Shown here: positions 1 to 11,600 of the stretch, piece by piece
Layout: each line of letters opens with the position of its first letter
Numbering within the stretch: the stretch's first letter is position 1
Source of the DNA: Ectocarpus siliculosus
Taxonomy: Eukaryota; Sar; Phaeophyceae; Ectocarpales; Ectocarpaceae
Length of the DNA stretch: 25,159 bases
Assembly (NCBI GenBank): GCA_000310025.1
Contig: FN648680.1
Location: forward strand, 16,913-42,071
Direction: 5' to 3'
Made by a program: the position numbers and the translations under genes
Notes under the pieces: generated by a model
The model's database searches: none
Seen by the model: the letters and a program-made list of their open reading frames with translations, nothing else
Told to the model about the DNA's origin: nothing

Positions 1-1339
1 GCCAAGAACAAGGTGGGGGGCGTCGTAGAGTGGTCGAGGCCGGGCGAGGGGCGGGAGGGTGGTCATTTTCGCGAGTGTCATGTAGTGTCTCGTTCTTTCT
101 GTGGTGTTTTATGTTTTGCAGACCCGTGTAGCTGTAACGTTAGGTGTGGATGTGCTTGATGTGGTTGGCGCCTTAGGCCTTTGGAGGGCCCCGAGAGTCC
201 CCTTGGTTCAGACGGTGCACGCGGGGGGGGGTAGTAGCTTAAGATGCACCATGGACGTTTGTTTGTGAAGACGACAACAATAGCAACGCTAGCAGACGAA
301 CGCGTACGCGTGACGAGTATGCGGAAATAGTTTCATGGGAAGCCTATATAGACCCCCAGAACAGCAGCGGTAACAGTAGAATTTACGACTAAAATCGTCA
401 AGTGCAGTGGAGAGGAACTCCCAGGTTTTGTCTCTGAGTTGAAGCAGGATACGGTCATGCGTGCAAAATTGCTGCTGCTGCATGCCAGTTTAGTCAAGCT
501 TTCACTCCAGTAGTCTCGGCGTGATCTTTTGGCACCCCAAACATCGTGAAAGCCGCTTCTGTCACTCTCTCGGTTTTATCGCCATCGTTCAGAGGAGATG
601 CCTGGTAAGACTCTTGCAGCAGCAAGTACGTAAGTGCTGCTTAAGATTCCATTGGACTGGCCGCGAGAAATGCGTGGTGCTCTGCGTTCATTTCTTGCGT
701 GCGAAAAAAGCGCCTTGGTGACAGACCCTCACAAGAGCGGGCATGGGGGAACCCGTCTGTTGTCCTAAAGTTACCGAACTGGCGGAGCCCATGCTCGTCA
801 GTCTTGACAGCCGATGGCAGACAATCTCCCCGATGCAAACTTAAACTACTCTATAAAAGGGGCGAACTTCGAGTTTACGTTCTCCCTCATGATTTTGTCG
901 GTAGAACTCTATACCCCGGCAGGGATTGGGATCCCTAGACACCCGCAGCCTTTCGAGCGAGGGGACCAACCACCACCAACTACCAAAGGTCATGACCATG
1001 GTAATGGTGAAGGTACACTTTGTGGTGGCGAGGTGTTCCATCCCGCAGCGAGCGTTCTGCTTGTCGTCTTCCTCGTTCGTTCCGCCCGATGCGCTATCCC
1101 ACCACAACCGATGCCCAGAGCACCTATTGTATTCCTCCCTCGCGACGATACTTACCCAGCAGCGGTACAACATCTAACTCGTGATGCAACGCCTCCAGCA
1201 AGGTATAAAAGGCCGCCGAGGATATTTTCGCTGCCGACGCCGAGCGTGTGAGGTTGCCATCCCGGGCGCACACCAACTAGGGAGTGGCGTCGGTGTTGTG
1301 CGGGTAGGGCTGGGCCCCCCTGTGTGTGTCCTCTCGTCG
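1..1339. other. Spacer downstream of TTLL12, no supported gene
   Basis: No exon with family similarity or a coherent splice series was found here on either strand. Two TATAAAAGG motifs lie on the plus strand at 852-860 and 1204-1212, but neither is followed by a convincing gene, so they are noted only as sequence. The plus strand is open from base 1 in two frames (one to about 157, one to about 135), so the end of a neighbouring gene could lie at the extreme left edge. This cannot be shown from the window. The part next to 1340 should include the TTLL12 3' untranslated region. Confidence 0.4.
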
Positions 1340-1832
1340 TCATGCCAAGCGGGTCACGTTTTTCTGCTCCCCCAGAAAGAGGCAACCGAACGCCTCGTTC
1401 AAGAAGTCCGGCCGTTGAACCTGCTCGTCGAGCGCACGAGTCCGCAACAAAAAACCGAACGGCGCCGAGGAAGGGAGTTTCTGTTTCATGTACTATGCGG
1501 TAGGGATTCCTCCGTCATACTTTTGAGATTGTCGTTTCCGTCCCTTGCTTATCTCCGAGCCTGTTTCGCTCACGGAACGCATAAACCAAGCTTCTTCACC
1601 GCGGTAACGCGCCCGTGGGGTAGGGGGAGCGGGGCTGTGGTGTGGTAGTGTGGTACCAAGAGTGTGTCTGCGGCGGAGGTGCCGAGACGTATGAACAGGT
1701 GGGATACAAGAACACGATCAGCGACAAGTATGTGCAACCCTCCCTCTTGTACCGGTAAGGCCAGGAGCAGTCGACACCTCACGACCAGATTCTAGCCAGA
1801 GCAACGCTTGAACGGCAGTTGCAATCAATTTG

Positions 1833-1871
<39 letters not shown>

Positions 1872-4800
1872 ATCAAGCGTCTTGGTTGGCCTTCACCTTG
1901 GCTCTTGGCGACCACGCGTGACCATCCCGCACGCAGGGGCACGAACAAGTCTTACGGCTCACCTGCCTTCGAGAAACATAAAAAATTCAATTGGGATAAG
2001 CAGCGGTGGCCCACGGCAATGTACAACCCAACCTCCCCCTTCCACCGCCACTCACTGTCCAGGCGGGAGAAGCGGCCAGATTCCCTGGGGAGAAAGTCAC
2101 CTCCAGCAGCCGGGGCTCCAGGGCGGCCGTGACCATCACGTCGCAGCCGTACATCGCTCGGGCGGAACCGTTCCTCATGCCGGGCTGCTGGCGAGCCGCC
2201 GCCCGGAAGACGGAGAGGATCATGGCCCTGCGTGCGTTCGCACAAGGTTTTCATTCGAGGCGGAGGACGTCGGTTCATAGAAATATGGAGGGGTGGAGGG
2301 GGGCACAGACTCGACATTCCTACTGCCCCCCTCCCGCTTAAGGTCTCCGGGGAGTGGGTGGTCCGACCGTAGCGAATGAAGACGGTGGTAGTGGTTGGAA
2401 CATGATCCGGAGCTCTTGTTGTGGTATTCGCCTTCTTCTTCCGCTTTCCCGCCCCCTAGTACGGCGGGAAAGAAGTATCTCGAGGAGGCGCACTTTGACG
2501 GGTGCGTTCGATGCCTGCGACAGGGTCTTAGAGGAAAAGGCTGGCATGGCACGATGATGACCCTTGACCGTCCGAAATAAACACCCCACCTTGTCTTGGC
2601 CATCACGTCGTCCCAGGTGGCCCCCACGTGTCGCTGGGAGACCACGTCGTGCATTTCTCGGGCAAAATCCTGAGGGCCGAGGGACGAAAGAAAACAAAAA
2701 AGAAAGAGGCGAGGGTAAGGAGGCGGAGGGGCACTCGTCCTTGTGAGCCGCCAGCAGTGTGTTCATTCTTCAGAAGAGGAGTGTCACGATAAACTGTTGT
2801 GGTGTCATCTAACTGTGGTGTTATCTCGAATTGAAGAGGAGTGTCACGATAAACTGTTGTGGTGTCATCTAACTGTGGTGTTATCTCGAATTATCTCGAA
2901 CGGGTGTGGTCTTCCTGTGATTGTTTGCAAGCATACATTTTCGTAAAAAAGAGAAAGCTCGGGCCAGGTGCAGCAGTAGTGTTGCTGGTGCTTTCTGGCG
3001 GGTGCCAACAGCGGCAGTGACACCTACACACACACAAACACACACACACACACACACCTCGTGGTCAGGGTGGCACGCGGTGCCTCCTTGCCCCCCCTCC
3101 CGCCCTCGGAGAAGGTGCATCGCCGTGAGCGAAACCCGGGGGTCCTCCAGCTGCGACAGCAGCACGTCCTCTCCTTGTCGCAGGTCGTTCCTCTTGGCTG
3201 GTTCCGTTTCGTGGGGCCGTTCGGCGACTCTCGGCCAGTAGCAGTCGTGCACGTACAGCTCGAGGGGGTGGGTGCTTACCAGCAGGGCGACTATCCTGAG
3301 GTCGAACTTGCGGCGCTTCCAGAGCAGCGGGCGAGACAGGTACAGCTGGGCCACCTGTTTCGCGAGCGGGCGCGAGCGTTTCCTATTGAGCTGAACAACA
3401 AGCGGCGTCGACCGCGCGAAAAATCGGCTCAAGGATGAAAAAGACTTTGCGGAGACAAAGCAACCAATCGTGTGTGTGGCAAAGTGTCCCGATGGGTGAC
3501 CACAGTTTCTCGTGTAGTGCGTGAGTCGCCTTCTCTGTTTGTCTGCACATCGATTTCAGCCAACACGCTCACTACCGCCGCTCGCGCTCTCCCCCAGTCC
3601 CCTTCGGCCCTTCCCGGGGCTTCGCCTAAGTCCTAAGCTCGGTGCCGGTTGGTTGATTCCGTAGACATGGGCCTCACCTTAGGGCCAGTATCCGACGCTC
3701 GAAGAACATCGGCCAGGCTCCCGGTAACGGTAGTGTCCATGCTCCTCGCCAACCCTGTCGAGCCGCCACATCGCCGTACGAATCGGGGGGCACGCGGTTG
3801 GTCGGGGGGGGGGAGGGGAGGGCGAGAGCGATGGATTCATCCCACGAGCGGGGTCAACCCTCGGCTTGACCAACGGAAGCGCGTCGATACACACATTTTC
3901 GTCCTGGCTTGTTGCAACTCATGCATCGTACATGGACGACTATAACATGTCTTTGAGGGTCACCACGGAGCGACAACCGGGTAATCGAAACCGATTGCTA
4001 GTGCGTCATCACTCATTGACTTGGGCGGCCCACTCAAAACACAACCATTCGGCCCATTGCAACGGGGACTGGGACGTACGTACCCCCACGGTCCACGCCG
4101 CCGAACCGCGCTAAATAAAACCGGCTGCGAAAAAACACCCACCGATAGGTTTGACGATCCAGATGTTGTCCGCACCGGCATCGCGGCGGCGGCGGAAGTC
4201 GGCCATGAATGCAAGCGCGTCGTCCTCGCTCTGAGAGACAGGTAGCCAGTCGGGCCGTTGGATCCGATTCGACCGGGAAATGAGTTGCAGTTGTAGGGTG
4301 GAGCTAGAGCACGGGAGTGAAAGGGCACGAGTTACAGTAGATATCAGCGGGGAAGACTGCTGCAAACGTGACAATAATCAAGTCGGTCATCCTGTTGAAA
4401 CAAGCCGGTGATTACCTTGTTCGAAACGCCGACCGCGGCGTGTGCTTGCCCGTCGAAGGTTTCCCGTTCAGGACTTACGAAACCAACGGGTCCAGAACTG
4501 TTTTTTTGCCCTGGACGCGTATATACATTTTGCAATCAGATCGCAGCCTGCCCGTGCGCCAAGGCTGCACTTGTTGGCCTGTCCAAGAGTGCTGGAGTCT
4601 ATCGCAGCCAAGAGGTAACAGGTATGTCAGGACACCTCACTTGGTTCTAAGTGGTAGATTACCCGAGCCGCGCACAAACTAGTTCCTACACATGCATTGG
4701 CGTGTAGCAAGCGAACAAGACCAGCACGGCAGCACTAGCGCCTCGGCGAGTCAGCCAGCCAGCCAGCTTCACCTGCATGTCAAAGGTCGTCTGCATCACG

Positions 4801-7800
4801 TCCCCTTCGGGACTCGTGCTGCCGAACTCCCGCTGGATGGTGCGCGCGAGGTGGCTCTTGACGACCAGGGCCGCCTCGTAAGGGAACTGGTTCACCAGCT
4901 GACCCGGCCGCAGACCGCTGGGGGTCGTCGTCGCGACACCCGCACACGGCATCGTGATTCGGGAGCAGCGCCAACGGCCAACGAGGAAGTGAAAGAAAAC
5001 GACAGTAACGTGATTGAAGAACAATACAGGCCGACGTGTTCGTGTCGCGACGTTGTACCCGCTGGCGGGCGCGATGAACAAGGAGAAACGGGTGTCGTTT
5101 ACGGGAAAGAAAATTTTGAGGCAAGGAAGGAGGAGTTCACAGTTTCGCCTCAGATTCTTCGACAAAACCAAATCAAACACCAAAGGGAAACAAAGTATTG
5201 AGACAAGGAAGGAAGAGGACAAGTCTCTAGTCGACAGTTTCGCCTGAACCGGATCTTCGACAAAAAAAAAAAACCAAACACCAACAGGCAAAACAGTCTG
5301 CTTACCCCATAGCAGCCTGGAACTTCGGGTCGATCGAGCTCGAGGCCCACACGATGTCGGCATCTCTGGGTGACGCTGCCGCCACCGCCGCCAATCCGGA
5401 TTCCAACACGCGGAACTCCGGCCGTGTCAACCCCGTTTCCCCGTCCGAAAGGTATGGCAAATCCGTCCACACCGACAACGGCTTAACCCCGCCCCGCCCG
5501 TCCCCTCTGCTACCGGCAGCCGGAGAAAGTGCAGCAGCGCCCACGCCTGACGATGGGGGAGGTGGGGGGACGGGAGTTTGTACGGCGACGGGCGCCGCCG
5601 GCGTTACTGTGCCGGTGGCGGTGGTGGCGGCGGTAGCAGTGGCGGCAAGCCGGGCACGGTACTCGTTCGCCGAGGAGTCCATGCGGCGCTGCCGCTTGGC
5701 GAGGCGGTCTTGGGGCAGGCTCAGGGACTCGTGGTCGATGTGGTGGTGGGTGTTGGTCCCTGCCGGAAACTCGTGTCGGTCCTGCTGGCAACGTTGCACG
5801 GAGGTCTCCCGAGTGTTAAGGATCGGCACAAAAGCAGGAACACAGCCAGCCAGAGACAGCTCCTTTCGATGATAAAACGCCTCTCTCGCGCTCATGTATG
5901 ATCACGATGATGACAGCAGTGCTGAATGTACACTTGTGACCTTCTTCGAGCCGACTTAAAAACAATAACCACCACCGCCGTCTCACGACTCACGGCTGAC
6001 AACCCACCCTCTTCACCCACCAGGGAGCACGGAAGACGAAGCCCGCGGACGAAGGCCCCGCGAGCCGCGACGCTCGTTGCCCCCGCCCAGGCCGTCGACC
6101 GCAATAGGTCCAGGGTGGCCTCCTCAGACGCTCGCAGGCGCCGCAGCGGCCACAGGACGGAGTACGCGACGACACCACCGCCGCCCCCGCCGCCGCCGCC
6201 GGAGGCGCTCTGGCTGCTGAACATGAAGAGAGACATCTGCAAAGACAAGGAAGGCAACCAATCGCGAGCACAAGAGCGATCAATCGGGAGGGGAACAGAC
6301 ACACGGAGACTAAATAGGCTAGCTTGGATGCTGTTGGGGGGACAGTTGTGACGGGCGGTGTACTCTTAAGAGGGCAGCGGTGGGAGGGACCTCCTACTAA
6401 ATAGTAAACTCGGGGTTGCTAAACGGAATTCTGAGATTCCGACCGGTAGTTATGCATAGGACCAGCGAATCAAACATCCCAAACTGCCTGTCGGTAGTCC
6501 GGGATGCTGCCTTGCTGTCGCTCTAGCTCTCTAAGGCAGTGCACGTGCGCAGTCTTGTGATAAACCAAGTTTCTTCGCCTAGTATCACGTCCCGTCCGAA
6601 ACGTTGGGTTGCTGTGGTAGTCCCTGCGGTTCATCTTAAATATCGTGTCACGACTTGCCGTTGCGTTGAATTCACGTACCCCAACGTTCAATTGTGAGTT
6701 TTCTGCGCCGCAAGGCCCGCCTTGTTGACAGCAACTCACGCCGTTCTTGTTTCCAGTCGATTTTCGATTTTCACAGGAGGACCAACGCAGCCTCCTACGT
6801 CGAACAAAGCAAGTCTCACCAAACAAGTATCAAAACACCAACACGAGAGACGCACCTGGCAGTTGGGCCTCTCGCTGTGACGGAACGCGCTGCCCAGCTC
6901 GTCGTTCACGTAAGAGGCGTACATCCCCGCTCGGCCCAGCCCGTACCTCTTCGAAAAGGTTGGCAGCGCGGCCAAGACTCCCTCAAGGACTCGCGCCTTC
7001 TCCCCCTTCCCCTCGCAGCAACCTTCATCCCTGCCGCTTTCTTGTTGCCCCCTGTCCCCCTCGCCATCCGTTTCGCCTTCGCCGGCGACGCTCTTCTTGG
7101 CCTCCGCTAGCTCCTTGTTGTTGTTTCTCCTGGCGGCGAGGGAAGGCTGGACTTGCATCAGTGCCGCCATTCGTTCGAGTAGGGGCTCGCAAGCCCGGAG
7201 CTGCTCACGGGCGCTGCCTGCCTGGAAAGTCCATGCATCTGTCAGGGGAGCGTGCGCGTGGGGAGGGGGGAGGTTTTCGCCACAAACCACGAACGTGAGC
7301 TTTGCGCCGTTTGGCGCGCTGTCGTTTGGACCATTGACGTTATGACAAAGTACTAGTCACCCACTTCAACAACGAGTACTTATAGTAGATGCTGATAGTC
7401 CACAGAGGAAATAAGTCGTCAGGGTTGCGCGACATAACAGGTTCTTCAAGTGGTGCCCGATACTGCTGCCGTGACTCACGATCCACCAGGAATATGTCGT
7501 CGTCTTCGCCGCTGTGGACGTACTCGTCTCTCACGACCACCTTTCTCTTCTCACGAAAAGCCTGCTTCCCCCCTTCCTCCTCCCCCTCGCCCTCTTTCGC
7601 TTGCGTCTCTGACGAGTCACCGATGCTACCATCTTGCGCTGCACTGCCGCCCTCCTCGACGAGGGCGATGAAGAGCTTGTCCCCGGCGTCGAACACCTTG
7701 TTGTGTACGTTTGTCGACAAGATTGCACAGCGGAGGTGTGAGAGAGCGCAGGGAAGGAACGACCTTGCAGCAGTACAACTTCGTGTACATGTAGTTCATC

Positions 7801-8294
7801 CGCGATACTCTCTACATGCGATTATTGACTCATGTCAGCATCCTGTCACCAGCTCATCGATCAGTTACGTTCGTGTGGACTACAAGTGTTGAAGTCTGAA
7901 GCACAACAGCAGTCTACAACATCTCATGTAAATGCTGCGGGGTGGGGTACGGGAGTGAATCCGAAACATGCATGTCGATCGTCAAAAAACATGTCAAACA
8001 TCATATGCCACATTCCACTCCCCACACGTGTGTCTTACTCATGATTTCGTGATTCTTGGCTCACGGGCCTGAACCACAGAGAGGTCTCCGCTCTCTCTTT
8101 CTCTTTCTCTCTCTCTCTCTCCCCGCGCCCCTGCGGTGGTTGTGTGCGGAGTGAATCATGGCCGTTCCTCTCCGCACCATTACAACCCTACAGGGTACCT
8201 CGTTCTCTAGCTTTTGATGGAGCTTCTCATGGAACCGCTCCGGTATACCGGCTGATGCCAGCTGTTCACCGTGCACTCTCCGAAAGCGATCCAT
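1340..8294 (-). CDS. TTLL12: Tubulin-tyrosine-ligase-like protein 12 homologue (12 exons, complete)
   Basis: Exons on the minus strand: 8294-8199, 7696-7480, 7238-6856, 6236-6021, 5781-5306, 4917-4773, 4230-4143, 3754-3678, 3354-3058, 2669-2590, 2227-2056, 1420-1340. All introns are GT-AG and all phases agree, giving 775 residues (human TTLL12 is about 644). The N-terminal half follows the TTLL12-specific SET-like region: [20 protein letters not shown] at the exon 1/2 join, DIFLVDHAWTF at the exon 2/3 join, [11 protein letters not shown] near 256-266. The C-terminal half is an ATP-grasp TTL domain: [22 protein letters not shown] (Lys538), [23 protein letters not shown] (582-591), [19 protein letters not shown] (732-739), and the ending [17 protein letters not shown]12 proteins act in the cytoplasm on or near tubulin and chromatin; ligase activity is doubted in the family. 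Additions are a glycine run near 245-253 and an Ala/Pro linker in exon 5. The start is the first in-frame ATG and matches the family N-terminus. Confidence 0.93.
1835..1870. repeat. (CAG)9(CAA)3 triplet repeat in TTLL12 intron 11
   Basis: Nine CAG units run directly into three CAA units on the plus strand. The tract sits inside the last intron of TTLL12 (2055-1421) and is not translated in the gene model. Such tracts are length-polymorphic. Confidence 0.9.
2773..2892. repeat. Perfect 60-bp tandem duplication in TTLL12 intron 9
   Basis: The segment 2773-2832 is repeated without a mismatch at 2833-2892. A third, partial copy of its last bases (ATCTCGAA) follows at 2893-2900. The unit starts GAAGAGGAGTGTCACG and ends TTATCTCGAATT. 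It lies in the intron between exons 9 and 10. The lack of divergence suggests a recent event or an assembly duplication. Confidence 0.95.
3026..3057. repeat. CA/GT microsatellite overlapping the TTLL12 exon 9 splice donor
   Basis: A nearly pure CA run on the plus strand, read as GT on the gene's strand, begins immediately at the exon 9 boundary (3058/3057). The GT of the 5' splice site is the first unit of the repeat. Confidence 0.85.
5115..5280. repeat. Imperfect ~85-bp tandem duplication in TTLL12 intron 5
   Basis: Two diverged copies lie side by side, about 5115-5191 and 5196-5280. Both contain, in the same order, GA(G/A)(G/A)CAAGGAAGGA, ACAGTTTCGCCT, TCTTCGACAAAA and CAAACACCAA. The second copy has expanded its adenine run to about twelve bases and gained extra sequence before the ACAGTTTCGCCT block. 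It lies in the intron between exons 5 and 6 (5305-4918). Confidence 0.75.
8091..8122. repeat. CT microsatellite in TTLL12 intron 1
   Basis: A near-pure CT tract on the plus strand (GA on the gene's strand), about 77 bases into intron 1 from the exon 1 donor at 8198. No function can be assigned. Confidence 0.85.
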
Positions 8295-8643
8295 GGCAAT
8301 CGGTAAGATTGTCGAGGGGGCCGAGGTGCATGCACGCGTTTAGCGCCCCAAGTACCCAAAGTGCACTGCTGTGCGCTGGCCTACGACAGGGGTGGTTCTG
8401 GCGAAAAAGAAAAAAATGAAAGGAGGCGGCGCATGAGTTGATTTTGATTGGCAGCGCCTGACGGTGCATCAACAATCAGTGCCGCACCAATAAGCCCCTT
8501 GTCTGTCTCTGCCTCTGTCTGATCTCTCTCTCTCTCGGTCTTTGCCTCTCTCTCTCTCTCTCTACAACCCCGCCTCTTTCTCCGTGTGTATTGAAGGCGG
8601 AACCTCACTGCGGCGGCACAAGGGTTGCAATATCAAAGCGAGC
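8295..8643. promoter_or_regulatory. Head-to-head promoter region between TTLL12 and the GMC oxidoreductase
   Basis: Only 349 bases separate the start codons of two divergently transcribed genes, so this interval must hold both 5' untranslated regions and both core promoters. A CCAAT-box core occurs in opposite orientations: ATTGG at 8447-8451 and CCAAT at 8487-8491. Two CT-rich tracts follow (8522-8536 and 8546-8563), just upstream of the GMC start. No clear TATA element was seen. CCAAT pairs are common in bidirectional eukaryotic promoters; their use here is inferred. Confidence 0.55.
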
Positions 8644-11600
8644 ATGGCCGTTGCAAGCCCTACAGCCGACGACACGGTCGACTGCGACTTTCTTATCGTC
8701 GGCGCAGGCTCGAGCGGATGCGTGCTTGCTTCCAGGCTCGTGCGGGCAGGCCTCAAGGTCCTGCTCGTCGAGAAGGGCCCGGCTGACGCCTCGACCCTCG
8801 CCAAGGTGGTCGGCCGGCCCTCGGGCTGGGTGCACCAGGCCTCGAGCGGGGAGGGTCTCTCGGAGGCCTTTAATACCGTGCCCCAGGCCGGCCTCGGCTA
8901 CCGCGAACTTCCCGCGTACAACGGCGTCGGGGGCGGAGGCTCTAGCAACGTCAACGCTGGTTTGTACCAACGAGGAAGGTGCGTTAGTCTGCCGATATAT
9001 AGATAGAACGAAGGCAACCGAACAAACCCACCGGACAGCCTGGCGTAAAGTTTTGACCGTGTTTCTTTCCTTGAGAACATGCGCAACAAATACTTGCTGT
9101 AAAAGCATGCTCCGTGTGCGCAAAAGTGTGATTATTTGCGGTGCTGGTACTTGCTCGGTGCTGAGTGCAGGCGGTGGGTGCGATGATACTGAAGAATTGA
9201 ACACAAGCGCTTCGTGCTACAAGTAAGGCAGCTTTGCGGTACAGGGCGCGTACCCAAGCACACACACACAACTTCGGTATCACAAACACTTCACCTATGT
9301 CGAGGAAATAATACAAGGCGAACTACATGCACCAGGTACAGCAATATATTTCCTACCAAGCGAGGCGGTGAAATACGGTATCTGTTTGTCTTCCAGGCTA
9401 TTTATTGGTCACAAACCTAGTTTGTTGGCTGGTGCTCCCTTTGTTTTTTGTCTTCCTCAAGGGGCACACCAGTACCGGCAGTACCGTTTATGAGTCCCTT
9501 TCTTTGTTTGGTCGGTAGGAGGTGCCGGATGTATGCTGTCCCCTTTCTTGGTTGAGTGCATTCGATACACCGCTTCTGTAACAAAAACACAACTCCTTCT
9601 ACTCGTACACATTGACGGTGCCATGTACATGAAAGGATTAGCGCACAATTGATACCTACTGGCACCCCGTAGCCATTCGTTACACATAGCTCAAAACTTG
9701 GCCTGGAGGGCAAGGTACGCAAAACTGAAAATTTACGTATTAGCAAGTTCAATATCGTTGATATCGTACCGGTTGCGATAACACCGATATCGGTGCGGGA
9801 ACGCATTTCAATCATGCCGCTCTTGTCTGTTTTTGCGCACCCCGGTGCCATGGCCCCGGTGGGCACGAGGTACCCGACGGGTGCCACAACACGCACAGGT
9901 ACGGTAAACCCGTAAATCATTACATGCAACGCGTGCAGACGGCTACACCGGACCGCTGTTTCTAACCTTGTCGTCTGGCACACGCACAGGGAGGAGGACT
10001 ACGAAAAGCACTGGCCCTGGGAGCTCAAGGACATCGAGGTGGGCACGTGTGGGCCATTCTCCACGCGACTTGAGCATCACAGGGCTACGCTTTCACCCCA
10101 GCACCCCAGGCATCCAAGCCCCCCTCCCCCCCCCCCCCTGAAGAAATGTTCTGTACCTATTTCGAAAGATACGGCCGACATCAGGGTTGCGTCTCAACTG
10201 GGTTTTCCCCGTGGGACTGATGTAGACACGTTTCTGTCCAGAGCCCTCTACCCTCCGCCCGCCTCTAGAATAATACTCGTTCACCAAGTCCGAGGTCCTA
10301 AAAATTGGAAAACCTCCGCCCCCTTCGAACGCAATCGACGGTGATTCAAACCTGTCCAAGGTGCTAACAACTAGTGCAACCATCTACTTCCTTGCTCGTT
10401 GGTAGATTAGCACGGCAAGAGGGAGCCAAGTTCAAATCATCCCGTTGTGTGAAAGTTGTTTCTCAAGGGGTTACGTCTCCCGCCCAAATCTGTGGATGTC
10501 TCAGCTGAACTGCGGTCGATATGCTTGCACTCGAGTTCCGAACGTGCGACAGTGAACTAAGACTCGGCAGTTGACGACCCAAGTGTTCGCTGAACGTCAC
10601 ACCGTGTACACCATACAGAGTGTTGAAACGTTCCTGGAGGGTAAGAGTAGACCTTTTCGTTAGAATGTCATATCGAGGTTTTTTGTACGCCCGTTAATTT
10701 CAAGAGATCGCTACACTGTTTTTTTTTGCCTGGTCTGTGTTGCTTGATGTTTTTTTACGTGGAACACGTCGGTGCATCACCTCTTGGTGAATGAAGAACA
10801 AACAGAGAGGCACCAAGGGAGATCTAAGTGAAGCTGGAGCTCCTGTGAGAGCTCCGGAGAAGACGGCTACATCCACCACAACGCCCCAATACAGTTAGCC
10901 TTGCTGGCCGTCAAACCGCCACTAGAACCCAATGGTGTTGCACACGTCTTCGATCCTCACCCCTCTCGAGTCCTTTTTGAACACCCCCCTTTGGCCGCCT
11001 ACTGCCGTAGATGCTGTCGGCATGGGGTACACACTTACCGCCGCCAACAGCACGAAACCCCTCTCTCAATCATGGCCCAAGCAGGCGAGCTTCAAGTCCA
11101 TCGAGGCCGAGCTCACCCTGGAGGAGCTTCCGACGACCGGCACGGTCGCCCCGTCGTGCGCCCGCATGCTCGAAGAGGTAGGGTTCAAAAGCCCCCCCCG
11201 GCCGTCGTCCTCACGCAGCGAGGACGGCTACACCGAGCCGACCTGGACCAGGCTAGGCCTCGGCGGTTGCCCGATGAAGCGCACCACGACCAGGGGCGGG
11301 GAGAGGCAGACGGCCTGGTCGGCCTTCGTCCGCCCCGTGACGACGATGCCCAACCTCAAGATCAAGGACGACGCCGCGGTGTCCCGCGTCATCATCGAGG
11401 GCGGCCGCGCGGTAGGAGTAGAGGTTGTGGAGTCCGCGCCGGGGTGGTGGTGGTTGGGGGGGCGGCGGCGGCGGACGCGGGTGCGGCAGCTGCGGCTGGC
11501 GAAGGACCGCGCGGAGATCGTCGTTTGCTGTGGGGCGTTCAGGTCTCCGAAGCTCCTCATGCTCTCCGGCGTGGGGCCTAGGAGGCACCTGGAGGAGAAG

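Noticed and set aside
1340-1504. Small plus-strand open frame starting at 1340 with basic, Ser/Arg-rich content and a TATAAAAGG motif upstream at 1204
   Set aside because: It is the antisense of the conserved last exon of TTLL12; the minus-strand reading matches the family and the plus-strand reading matches nothing.
1987-2055. Read-through end of TTLL12 to a stop at 1987-1989
   Set aside because: The added residues are Gly/Arg-rich and not conserved, whereas splicing from 2056 to 1420 restores the expected family C-terminus in phase.
2743-2946. Plus-strand open frame containing a repeated 20-residue unit
   Set aside because: The protein repeat is only the translation of the 60-bp intronic duplication, on the strand opposite to the gene.
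4231-4260. Upstream extension of TTLL12 exon 7 (DWLP-containing frame resembling the family)
   Set aside because: The strong pyrimidine-rich acceptor at 4232-4231 is in phase 0 with exon 6 and gives a continuous match; no in-phase acceptor supports the longer exon.
7340-7479. Extension of TTLL12 exon 2 past 7480
   Set aside because: A strong GTGAGT donor at 7479 and phase-1 joining to exon 3 restore the conserved HAWTF motif; the extension is not conserved.
8542-8643. Upstream in-frame ATG of the GMC gene as a targeting peptide
   Set aside because: The added 34 residues come partly from a CT microsatellite and show no clear signal or transit pattern, although it cannot be fully excluded.
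10380-10445. Possible tRNA B-box (AGTTCAAATC)
   Set aside because: No matching A-box, acceptor stem or anticodon arm could be folded around it; it lies inside GMC intron 2.
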